The position numbers were made by a program, and so were the translations under genes. This document shows positions 15,976-22,684 of a DNA stretch of 37,752 nucleotides, one piece after another. The notes under the pieces were generated by a model. The model ran no database searches, was not told the DNA's origin, and worked only from the letters and a program-made list of their open reading frames with translations. The first letter of the stretch is position 1. Each line of letters starts with the position of its first letter. Where the stretch lies: contig WRBL01000017.1 of assembly GCA_009784565.1 (NCBI GenBank), positions 1 through 37,752 of the forward strand, in the 5' to 3' direction. The stretch comes from Streptosporangiales bacterium. Lineage in GTDB: Bacteria > Actinomycetota > Actinomycetes > Streptosporangiales > Streptosporangiaceae.

Positions 15976-16085
15976 CCCACTTCCCCGTCACACTCAGTAC
16001 ACGCGACTGACCGCCGCCTTCTCATTCTTTATTGAAACTGGTCAAATCGGAACCCTCGGAACCACCGCGGCGGCCAGAACGACAC

Positions 16086-16134
16086 CTAGAAGACTCACGA
16101 TTATAGACTTAAACCGTCACTTCTAGTCGACTAG
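16086..16134 (-). promoter_or_regulatory. Promoter of the NB-ARC gene with two nested inverted repeats
   Basis: Leftward -10 box TATAAT (16105-16100), a perfect consensus, about 125 bp upstream of the NB-ARC start. It is bracketed by CTAGAAG (16086-16092) and CTTCTAG (16120-16126), a perfect 7-bp inverted repeat, and on the -35 side by the perfect 12-bp palindrome CTAGTCGACTAG (16123-16134). No good -35 hexamer is seen, as in activator-dependent promoters. Such placement suggests a repressor or activator acting on this promoter. Confidence 0.55.
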
Positions 16135-16211
16135 TTCACGCGAGCGACGTCGCGAGCTGGACCTGTTCGATGCAGGCGGTACGGAGCGGGAGAGGATCCG
16201 GGACGCCACTG

Positions 16212-16228
16212 GAGCATTCCCGATGCTC
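16212..16228 (-). terminator. Hairpin downstream of holin-like gene
   Basis: GAGCAT-TCCCG-ATGCTC forms a perfect 6-bp stem with a 5-nt loop, 46 bp after the holin-like stop. No T-tract follows on the leftward strand, so it is at best a weak terminator. Confidence 0.3.
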
Positions 16229-16273
16229 GGACTAAACGGACCGATTTTCCTCCCCCGCCCACCGCTGACTGGG

Positions 16274-16663
16274 TCAGACCGCGACGGCGTTGACTTCTTC
16301 CTTCGCGCCGTTCGCCTCGGTGACGGTGGCCTTCGGGGAGACGTGGAGGCGGACGATGATGGCGACGACGCCGACGAGCGCGGCGTTCAGGGACGAGACG
16401 ATGCCGGGCTGCACGCCGTGGATGCCGAACGCGACCAGCAGCGTGACGATCGCGCTGATGAAGCCGGTCAGCGTGGACACGTGGAACGGCTTCGTGGACG
16501 CGGCGGCGATCAGGGAGAGGATCGCGGTGGTCACCGCGAGGATCGCGCCGGACTGGCCGGCCGACAGGTGAACGGCGGTGCCGCTGAGCAGGGCGAGCAC
16601 GGCCTGGATGGCGCTGGTGAACAGCACCGGCTCGGTCTTGACCAGGTGGGTGAAGTTCTTCAC
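16274..16663 (-). CDS. Small holin-like membrane protein
   Basis: 129 aa, GTG 16663 with GAGGAG four bases upstream. Seen: a short amphipathic N-terminus (MKNFTHLVKTEP), then three to four hydrophobic helices (about 14-30, 38-56, 65-84, 88-106) rich in Ala, Leu, Ile and Val, and a charged C-terminal tail (SPKATVTEANGAKEEV). Length, helix count and tail resemble holin-like proteins encoded by actinobacterial phages and their hosts, but there is no endolysin or phage gene nearby, so the role may be unrelated to lysis. It follows the S53 protease gene on the same strand, separated by a likely terminator. Confidence 0.7.
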   Translation of the reverse strand: MKNFTHLVKTEPVLFTSAIQAVLALLSGTAVHLSAGQSGAILAVTTAILSLIAAASTKPFHVSTLTGFISAIVTLLVAFGIHGVQPGIVSSLNAALVGVVAIIVRLHVSPKATVTEANGAKEEVNAVAV

Positions 16664-16701
16664 GGGGCTCCTCGCGATTTCGGGCGGTTTCGGGCAACGC
16701 G

Positions 16702-16734
16702 AAAATCCCGTGAGGGAGGGGGTTCCCGCACGGG
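16702..16734 (-). terminator. Probable terminator of the S53 protease gene
   Basis: On the leftward strand CCCGTG pairs with CACGGG (16-nt loop, itself G/C-rich and able to pair) and is followed directly by ATTTTCG. It lies 70 bp past the protease stop and before the holin-like gene, as an intrinsic terminator would. Confidence 0.42.
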
Positions 16735-16743
16735 CGGGAGCAG

Positions 16744-16755
16744 CCTACCGGTAGG
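16744..16755. promoter_or_regulatory. Perfect 12-bp palindrome CCTACCGGTAGG
   Basis: The palindrome lies between the S53 and holin-like genes, about 80 bp upstream of the latter, next to an AT-rich stretch that could be its promoter. It is operator-like; the regulator is unknown. Confidence 0.3.
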
Positions 16756-16803
16756 TAAAGGAACCGTTTATGTCGGATCGCGCGGAAGCGGTGTTCGGGT
16801 TCG

Positions 16804-18543
16804 TTAGCCGAGCCGCTTCGACAGGGCCGCGATGTCGGGAGCGCCGATCCCGGTGACCAGGTCATAGCCCGGCTTCGCCGGGTACGGGCCGTTGTCGCCG
16901 GCGACGATGTCGGTGAAGCCGGGCACCGCGGACGGGTTCGCCGACGGGATGACCGCGAGCCCGGCCGCCGATGTTCCCGGGTTCACCTTGTCGTACAGGC
17001 GGTAGAAGCCGATCGACGCCAGCCCCAGCGCGTTCGAGTGCGCGCTTTCCAGCCGGGCCCAGGCGCCCAGCATCAGCGGCGACGCCAGGCTGGTGCCGCC
17101 GACCCCGGTCGGCTGGCCGTTGACGTAGACGTTCGCCGCGGTGAACGTGTTCGGGTCCGCGTCGAGGGCGACGTCGGGGACGGCCCGGCCGCCGGACACG
17201 CCCGCGGCGGCGTAGCCGGGGTCGGAATCCTGCGTCCACCAGCCGGGGCTCTCGACCTCGCTGATGCCGCCGCCGCTGCCGACCCAGCCGAGTTCGGTCT
17301 TCCGGTGGCCGCTGGAGTCGGTCAGCAGGCTGGTGCCGCCGACCGCGGTGCTGTATTCGCCGGACGACGGCCAGTTCGTGCCCGGCGGCACGGTGGGCGC
17401 GCCGACCGACGCGGCGTACTCGCAGCCGGCCCCGTTGTCCCCGGAGGAGGCGAACAGGGTCTGGCCCTGCATGGCTCCCTGTTCCTGGATCTCGTCCGTG
17501 GTGACCAGCGAGCCGTCCAGGTAGGGCTCGATGTCGCAGCCGCCGATGCTGGCCGACATGGCGCGCGCCTTGTCGGCGTTCACGAACGCGGCGATGTCGG
17601 GGACGATGCTGGCGTCCGACAGCGACCCGGTGTTGTACAGGTAGAGGTGGTTCACGCTGGTGGCCATCGCCGTCGACGTCTGGGTATCCATGTCCCACTC
17701 GTCCAGGCCGGACGTGTCGCCGCTCTGCGGACCGACGTTGACCTGCGTGACCGGCACCCGCGGCAGGCCGTAGGCCGACTCGGCCCTGCGCAGGTCTTTG
17801 TAGACCTGGGTGAGGCTGCCCTCGGTGAACAGGGCGATCGACGTACTCTTCCCCGCGGGGGTGCCTCCCGCGTCGTAGGTGTTCTGGAAGTCCCTGGGCG
17901 GCAGCGCGATGAACGGGTCCGCGCTGCCGGATGACGCGGTGCGGACCGCCGGGTGCGGGACCGGCATGGACATCGTGTTCAGTCCCAGCACGGCCAGGAC
18001 GTCGCCGCGCAGCGACTGCGGGACCTTCGCGGCGGCGGTGTTGGCGAGGAACTCGTTCCCGCTCCTGGAGAAGCGGGAGATCGTCGTGTCGAAGGCCTTC
18101 TCGGCGGAGCCGACCGTGCCGGCGGCGGTGACGAGCATCTGGTCGGGCTGCACGCTGATGCCGGTGAAGCCCTGGCCGCGCAGGTAGCCGGTCACCGCGT
18201 CGACCTGCGCGGCCGTGGGCGCGTACCGGGCGGCCCACTGGGCCGGGCTGAGGAACTGGCGGTAGGTCGCGCTGCCCGGCGTGTACATGGCCTTCATCGC
18301 CGCTTTCTCGGCGTCCGCGTTGTGGGCGGGCAGCGCGACGTCGATCTGCAGCTTCAGCGACGACGGCGCCGGGCCCAGCGGGGAGGCGGACGCGGTGCGG
18401 GCCGCGCCGGTCGCGGTGGACAGCCACGAGGTGACCGGCGTCGTGCTCGCGGAGGCCGGGGCCGCGAGGCCGAGGGAGGTCGCCGCCGTCACGGCCGCGG
18501 CCGAGATCGCGCCGAGCCGACGCGCCCGGTGTGTCCTGGGCAT
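16804..18543 (-). CDS. Secreted S53-family serine-carboxyl peptidase (sedolisin/kumamolisin type)
   Basis: 579 aa from ATG 18543, preceded by GGGAGGA at ideal spacing; upstream in-frame codons to 18618 are rejected. Seen: a signal peptide (MPRTHRARR, then a hydrophobic core ending PASAS, about residues 1-33), an S53 pro-domain (about 55-195, with TPGSATYRQFLSPAQWAARYAP), and the catalytic domain. The full set of active-site residues is present: Glu282 and Asp286 (DEWDMD), oxyanion Asp369 (ASSGDNG), and the nucleophile Ser485 (GGTSLASP). The terminal Ca-binding motif FTDIVAGDNG (543-552) is intact. Known: endopeptidases active at acidic pH that self-process on secretion. Expected role: extracellular proteolysis. 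Monocistronic, with a likely terminator after it. Confidence 0.95.
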   Translation of the reverse strand: MPRTHRARRLGAISAAAVTAATSLGLAAPASASTTPVTSWLSTATGAARTASASPLGPAPSSLKLQIDVALPAHNADAEKAAMKAMYTPGSATYRQFLSPAQWAARYAPTAAQVDAVTGYLRGQGFTGISVQPDQMLVTAAGTVGSAEKAFDTTISRFSRSGNEFLANTAAAKVPQSLRGDVLAVLGLNTMSMPVPHPAVRTASSGSADPFIALPPRDFQNTYDAGGTPAGKSTSIALFTEGSLTQVYKDLRRAESAYGLPRVPVTQVNVGPQSGDTSGLDEWDMDTQTSTAMATSVNHLYLYNTGSLSDASIVPDIAAFVNADKARAMSASIGGCDIEPYLDGSLVTTDEIQEQGAMQGQTLFASSGDNGAGCEYAASVGAPTVPPGTNWPSSGEYSTAVGGTSLLTDSSGHRKTELGWVGSGGGISEVESPGWWTQDSDPGYAAAGVSGGRAVPDVALDADPNTFTAANVYVNGQPTGVGGTSLASPLMLGAWARLESAHSNALGLASIGFYRLYDKVNPGTSAAGLAVIPSANPSAVPGFTDIVAGDNGPYPAKPGYDLVTGIGAPDIAALSKRLG

Positions 18544-18684
18544 TACCGTGTCCTCCCTGCCGGATGGGTACCCCGGCATCCATCGTGCCCAGGCTGCCGC
18601 AGTGTCATGTATCGACATTTACGCTGGCATTTCACCGGATGTCAATGATGCCGGAGTTATCTTCCGTGGGGCGCGAGTATAAAA

Positions 18685-18690
18685 TATGAT
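18685..18690 (+). promoter_or_regulatory. Candidate -10 box giving a leaderless crotonase mRNA
   Basis: TATGAT (one mismatch to TATAAT) ends six bases before the GTG start at 18697, within the run TATAAAATATGAT. Transcription would begin at or within a few bases of the start codon, which agrees with the absence of any ribosome site. The -35 match is poor. Confidence 0.45.
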
Positions 18691-18696
18691 CTTCGT

Positions 18697-19566
18697 GTGA
18701 CCTATGAGCAGATCCGGTACGAGACCGGCGACGGCGTTCTCACGATCACGCTGAACCGGCCCGACAAGCTCAACGCCTTCACGTCGCGGATGGCCGAGGA
18801 ACTGATCGACGCCTTCGACCGGGCCGACGGCGATGACGCCGTCCGGGCGGTCGTGCTCACCGGCTCGGGCCGGGGATTCTGCGCGGGGGCGGACCTGTCC
18901 GGCGGCGCGGCGTTCCAGTACGAGGATCCCGCCGCTAACCGGGACACCGGCGGCCGGGTCTCGCTGCGGGTCTTCGAGTCGCTCAAGCCGGTCATCGTCG
19001 CGGTCAACGGCCCGGCGGTCGGGGTCGGCGTGACCATGACGCTTCCGGCCGACGTGCGGCTGGCCTCGACCAGCGCCCGGTTCGGCCTGGTATTCGCCCG
19101 CCGCGGCGTCATCCCGGAGGCCGCCTCCAGCTGGTTCCTCCCCCGCCTGGTCGGCATCAGCCGGGCGCTGGAGTGGACCGCCACCGGCCGCGTGTTCAGC
19201 GCCGCCGAGGCCCTTGAGGGCGGGCTCGTGCGGTCGGTCCACGAACCGGAGGATCTGCTGCCGGCCGCCCGCGCGCTGGCCCGGGAGATCGCCGACAATA
19301 CCGCCCCGGTGTCGGTCGCCCTCGCCCGGCAGATGATGTGGCGGATGCTCGGCGCCGGTCATCCGATGGACGCCCACCAGCTTGACTCCCGGCTGTTCGC
19401 CGAGCGCGGGAACGCCGGCGACGCGCGCGAGGGCGTCAATTCCTTCCTCGAGAAGCGCCCGGCGCGGTTCCCCGACCGCGTGTCCGCCGACCTGCCCGGC
19501 GTCTTCCCGTGGTGGCCCGAGCGCCCCTGGGCCCCGTTTCCCGGGAAAGACGCCCGCGACGGCTGA
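18697..19566 (+). CDS. Enoyl-CoA hydratase/isomerase family protein (crotonase)
   Basis: 289 aa, GTG 18697. Seen: LTITLNRPDKLNAFT (15-29), the oxyanion-hole segment GRGFCAGADLS (58-68) and the second oxyanion turn VNGPAVGVGVTM (103-114), then ADVRLAS and FGLVFARRGVIPEAASSWFLPR (129-150). The first catalytic Glu of classical hydratases is not at its usual place, while Glu141 follows the GVIP turn, so isomerase or another crotonase activity is possible. Acts on acyl-CoA thioesters in the cytoplasm, probably in fatty-acid or aromatic-acid breakdown. The C-terminal 30 residues (Pro/Trp-rich, FPWWPERPWAPF) extend past the usual trimerisation helix. Monocistronic, probably leaderless. Confidence 0.93.
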   Translation: MTYEQIRYETGDGVLTITLNRPDKLNAFTSRMAEELIDAFDRADGDDAVRAVVLTGSGRGFCAGADLSGGAAFQYEDPAANRDTGGRVSLRVFESLKPVIVAVNGPAVGVGVTMTLPADVRLASTSARFGLVFARRGVIPEAASSWFLPRLVGISRALEWTATGRVFSAAEALEGGLVRSVHEPEDLLPAARALAREIADNTAPVSVALARQMMWRMLGAGHPMDAHQLDSRLFAERGNAGDAREGVNSFLEKRPARFPDRVSADLPGVFPWWPERPWAPFPGKDARDG

Positions 19567-19624
19567 TCGGCCCCCAAGACCGGGAACCCGTCCCCGTCAC
19601 CTGGGCGGCTGTGGCACAGTACGT

Positions 19625-19669
19625 TTAACCGCGAACGCCGACATAGCCACCAGGACAGGAGACGGTTAA
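19625..19669. repeat. 7-bp inverted repeat upstream of PP2C gene
   Basis: TTAACCG (19625-19631) and CGGTTAA (19663-19669) are exact inverted copies 31 bp apart. In a transcript they could pair next to the AGGAG (19657-19661), so they might affect translation of what follows, or be a split operator. Confidence 0.25.
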
Positions 19670-19675
19670 GCCGAC

Positions 19676-19735
19676 ATGCCCAGCTTTTCCTCCAGGACGG
19701 ACCCAGGCACGACCATTTCGGAACTCCGCGGATGA
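19676..19735 (+). CDS. Possible 19-aa leader peptide before PP2C
   Basis: ATG 19676 to TGA 19733-19735; the stop overlaps the PP2C ATG as ATGA. An AGGAG lies upstream, but 14 nt away, which is long. The peptide (MPSFSSRTDPGTTISELRG) has no recognisable feature. It would explain why the PP2C ATG lacks its own ribosome site (coupled initiation). Confidence 0.25.
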   Translation: MPSFSSRTDPGTTISELRG

Positions 19736-21300
19736 CGCTCGCGCTCCGCTTCGCGGCCCGCTCCGACGTCGGGCTTCGCCGGGAGGGAAACGAGGACTCC
19801 GCTTACGCCGGGCCGCACCTGCTGGCGGTCGCGGACGGCATGGGCGGCCACGCGGCCGGCGAGGTCGCGAGTTCCACGGTCATCACGACGATCGCGGACC
19901 TCGACGCCGAGCATTCCGCCGACGACCTGCCCGTCGCCATCCGGGGGGCCGTGGCCTCGGCCAGCCAGGCGCTGCGGGAACTGATCGTCGCCGACTCCGC
20001 GCGCCAGGGCATGGGCACCACGCTGACCGCCCTGCTCTGGACCGACGAGGGCCACGTGGCGGTCGGGCACATCGGGGACTCCCGCGCGTACCTGCTGCGC
20101 GACGGGCAGTTCTACCAGATCACCCGCGACCACACCAAGGTCCAGGTCCTGCTGGAGCAGGGCAAGATCACCGAGGCGGAGCTGGAGACCCACCCGCAGC
20201 GGTCGGTGCTGGTGCGGGCCCTTGACGGCCTGCACCCGGTCCGGCCGGACGTGTCCGTCCACGAGGCGCTGCCCGGGGACCGGTACCTGCTCTGCTCCGA
20301 CGGCCTGTCCGGCGTGGCTCCCGAGAGGGCGATCTTCCAGACGCTGACTTCCATCCCGGACCCGGAGGCGACCGCGCTGCGGCTCATCGAGATCGCGTGC
20401 CGGGGCGGCGGGCCGGACAACATCACCTGCATCGTGGCCGATGTCATCGACACCGCGGCCAGCGGCGAGTCCCCCACCCGCGAAGCCTCGTTCGCGGGCG
20501 CCGCCGCGGACAGCGGCGAGGTCAGCCCGCCCGATGACTCCCGGGATCCGGGCCTCACCTCGGCTATGCCCCAGTACCCGGCCCCCTCCCGGCCCGAGCC
20601 GACGCCGCCCGAGGGCGAGGACGTTCCCCGCGCCTGGCAGGCCGGCCGGACGCCCGCTCCGGAGCCGCGGCGGCCGGAACCGGAACCGCGGCAGCGCGAA
20701 CCTGAACCGCGGCGGCCGGAGCCGGAGCGTCCCGCGCCCGCGCAGCCGGCCGAGACGGCGCGGCTGCGCGAGGCCCTGGAGGACCTCCGCGGGCGCCTCA
20801 CCGAGGTACGTGAGCACGTTTCCGAGCTGGACACCGCCCGGGAACGGCAGGACGCGAGGCTCTCGGACCTGTCGGGCGAGGGCGCCGAGACGCGGACCGA
20901 GGTGCGCGAGCTGAGGACGGCCCTGGACCAGCGCGGCCGGGGCGACGGCACTCTTTCCATGGCTCTCGCCGCCCAGATGCGGGAGATCAAGAAGCTGAAG
21001 GCTGACTTCCTCACTCTGCGCGACAACGCCGACGGCGGGGACACGCCGTCCTCCGGCATCGTCGTCCGGTGGCGGGAGACGGCCGAGCCCTCCCCCGCGG
21101 CGGACTGGCCGGTGCCGCCGGACCTGGCCGACGATTCCGCCCCGCCCGGCTCCGCCACGATGGCGGGCTACGCTCCGCGGGTCGCGGGCTACAGCCTGAC
21201 CGGGGCCGACCTGATCCGCCGGAGAGCGACGGGGCCGGCCCAACTGCGCGACGACGAGAACGAGACGGAAGGTGACTCCAGTGATCAGCCCTGGGACTGA
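19732..21300 (+). CDS. PP2C-type Ser/Thr protein phosphatase with Pro-rich and coiled-coil tail
   Basis: 522 aa. Seen: a complete PP2C domain (residues 5-238) with all metal-binding motifs: REGNEDS (17-23), VADGMGGH (33-40), GMGTTL (93-98), GDSR (115-118), CSDGL (188-192) and GGPDNIT (226-232). A low-complexity region with PEPEPR-type repeats follows (about 285-340), then a predicted coiled coil (about 341-435, heptad-like LREALEDLRGRLTEVREHV) and an acidic terminus. Unlike mycobacterial PstP it has no membrane segment. It removes phosphate from Ser/Thr of protein targets; the coiled coil probably mediates dimerisation or docking. No Ser/Thr kinase gene lies nearby. Its 3' end overlaps the next gene by 20 bases. 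The start lacks a clear ribosome site (see the leader ORF). Confidence 0.95.
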   Translation: MTLALRFAARSDVGLRREGNEDSAYAGPHLLAVADGMGGHAAGEVASSTVITTIADLDAEHSADDLPVAIRGAVASASQALRELIVADSARQGMGTTLTALLWTDEGHVAVGHIGDSRAYLLRDGQFYQITRDHTKVQVLLEQGKITEAELETHPQRSVLVRALDGLHPVRPDVSVHEALPGDRYLLCSDGLSGVAPERAIFQTLTSIPDPEATALRLIEIACRGGGPDNITCIVADVIDTAASGESPTREASFAGAAADSGEVSPPDDSRDPGLTSAMPQYPAPSRPEPTPPEGEDVPRAWQAGRTPAPEPRRPEPEPRQREPEPRRPEPERPAPAQPAETARLREALEDLRGRLTEVREHVSELDTARERQDARLSDLSGEGAETRTEVRELRTALDQRGRGDGTLSMALAAQMREIKKLKADFLTLRDNADGGDTPSSGIVVRWRETAEPSPAADWPVPPDLADDSAPPGSATMAGYAPRVAGYSLTGADLIRRRATGPAQLRDDENETEGDSSDQPWD

Positions 21301-21802
21301 GAAGCACGCGCGGGAGATGCTGGACCACGCGGCCCGGGGCGAGGTGCGGGAGCTGGCGGCGGCCGTCCAGGCCATGGGCGACGAGGCCTACCGTGAGGCG
21401 ATCGGGATGTGCGTGTACGCCGCCGCGTACGTGGCCGTCGACGTGAGCGGGCGGTGGCCCACCAGCGCGGATGTCCGCGAGATCGCGCGGGTCGTGGCCG
21501 AGGGGGAGACAAAGTACCGGCTGGACTCCGGTGAGGTGCGCGACTACCTGGGCCGGGCCGCGCTCGGCTTCGACGAGCTCGACCAGGCGCTCGGCGGCAT
21601 CGAGGCGGCCGCGGCCGTCCCGGTACTGATCACCGCCAGCCTGCTGCTGCGGTTCTGCCCGGGCGGGCAGGAATGGTTCACCTACCTCGACGAAATCTGG
21701 AACGCGTACCTGGCCGCCGAAAACCTAGCCGAGCGAGCCCTGCCCGCTGTTCACATCCGCCTTCGCCGGGCGCAGGCCCTGGCGATCCGGGACGATTCCT
21801 AG
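21281..21802 (+). CDS. Hypothetical protein coupled to the PP2C gene
   Basis: 173 aa from GTG 21281, chosen for the GGAAGG eight bases upstream (GTG 21272 is an alternative). Not recognised. It is predicted mostly helical and soluble: helices HAREMLDHAARGEVRELAAAVQAMG, EAYREAIGMCVYAAAYVAVDV, TSADVREIARVVAEGE, GEVRDYLGRAALGFDELDQAL, an Ala/Leu-rich helix, and WFTYLDEIWNAYLAAENLAE. It overlaps the phosphatase gene by 20 bases and so is probably its partner or regulator. Its last 78 bases overlap the convergent EI24 gene. Confidence 0.75.
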   Translation: MISPGTEKHAREMLDHAARGEVRELAAAVQAMGDEAYREAIGMCVYAAAYVAVDVSGRWPTSADVREIARVVAEGETKYRLDSGEVRDYLGRAALGFDELDQALGGIEAAAAVPVLITASLLLRFCPGGQEWFTYLDEIWNAYLAAENLAERALPAVHIRLRRAQALAIRDDS

Positions 21803-22561
21803 GACGTCCAGGGCGACGAGGACGCCGCCGGCGAAGGCGACCGGCATGACCACGATCGTCATCAGCGGAATCATGCTCAGCAGCGCGGCGGGCAGGCCGA
21901 GGCCGACCACCAGCATCCGGCGGCGGCGCAGCGCCTTCATCCGGTCCCGGAGGCCGAGGCCGCGCCGGTAGAACGAGACCCCGGCGACCTCCACCGCGAG
22001 GAACCAGCCGGTGACCAGGGCGACCAGGACCGGGACCGCCGTCTGACCGACGACCGGGATGAACCCGGCGATGAACAGGCCGATGGTCCACAGCAGGGAC
22101 CGGGCCATGAGCACGATGGCGTCGCGGATGCTCATCGGCATCAGCTTCCACCAGGGCAGGCCGGTGCCGCCCGTGGCCGCGCCGAGGTCATCCTCGATCC
22201 GTTCGGCGATGTGCTCGTAGAAGGGGTCGCCGATGATCAGGGTCAGCGCGGTGAACCCCACGAGGCCGAGCAGGACCGCGGCGGCGATCATGGCGATGCC
22301 CGCGGCGACCCGCGCGGCCTCCCGCCAGTCGCCCCAGCCGCTGGCGAACGGCGTGGCCAGCGCGGACAGCTCGCCGATGTTGGCGCACAGCGCGATCATC
22401 GCGCCCAGCAGGACCGCCGTGGTCAGGACCGCGGGGAGCATCCCGGTCAGCAGCAGCCTCGGACGGCGGACCAGCATCGCCAGCCCCTGGCCGAAGTACG
22501 TCAGGCCCGTGAAGAAGTCGCGCGCGGGGCCGCTGACGGCCCGTCCGGGATTGTCGCTCAT
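21725..22561 (-). CDS. EI24/CysZ-like integral membrane protein
   Basis: 278 aa from ATG 22561 (GTG 22585 is possible; neither has a good ribosome site). Seen: DFFTGLTYFGQGLAMLVRRPRLL near the start, then four or five hydrophobic stretches (about 35-55, 76-102, 148-185, 215-250), and the family's IIGDPFYEHIAERIEDDL (about 102-120), FIPVVGQTAVPVL and FYRRGLGLRDRMKALRRRR. These match the EI24 domain, which includes the sulfate-uptake protein CysZ. Function here is unproven and no cysteine-biosynthesis gene adjoins. The C-terminus overlaps the convergent hypothetical gene by 78 bases. Start is 123 bp from the divergent FAD oxidase. Confidence 0.88.
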   Translation of the reverse strand: MSDNPGRAVSGPARDFFTGLTYFGQGLAMLVRRPRLLLTGMLPAVLTTAVLLGAMIALCANIGELSALATPFASGWGDWREAARVAAGIAMIAAAVLLGLVGFTALTLIIGDPFYEHIAERIEDDLGAATGGTGLPWWKLMPMSIRDAIVLMARSLLWTIGLFIAGFIPVVGQTAVPVLVALVTGWFLAVEVAGVSFYRRGLGLRDRMKALRRRRMLVVGLGLPAALLSMIPLMTIVVMPVAFAGGVLVALDVLGIVPDRQGLRPAKADVNSGQGSLG

Positions 22562-22684
22562 ATGCCAGTAACCGTAGCCATTCACGGCCGGTCCGCGCCC
22601 GCAACCGGCAGAAAACCTTCCCGGCACGCGAGGGGCCGGGCGGCCCGATTGACGATCGTGACCGGGGTGACCGATCATCGGCGG

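Noticed and set aside
16274-16663. Prophage remnant
   Set aside because: Only one holin-like protein; no endolysin, tail, integrase or attachment-site repeats nearby.
16862-18583. Long leftward 573-aa frame inside the S53 protease gene
   Set aside because: Shadow frame with repetitive Arg/Gly/His composition; the S53 frame holds all catalytic residues.
18612-18655. Scattered short inverted repeats (TGTC..GACA, GGCAT..ATGCC) in the S53/crotonase divergent gap
   Set aside because: Arms of 4-5 bp with mismatches are expected by chance at this length.
20640-20760. Tandem repeat array in DNA
   Set aside because: It encodes the PEPEPR-rich linker of the PP2C protein, an explained low-complexity coding repeat.
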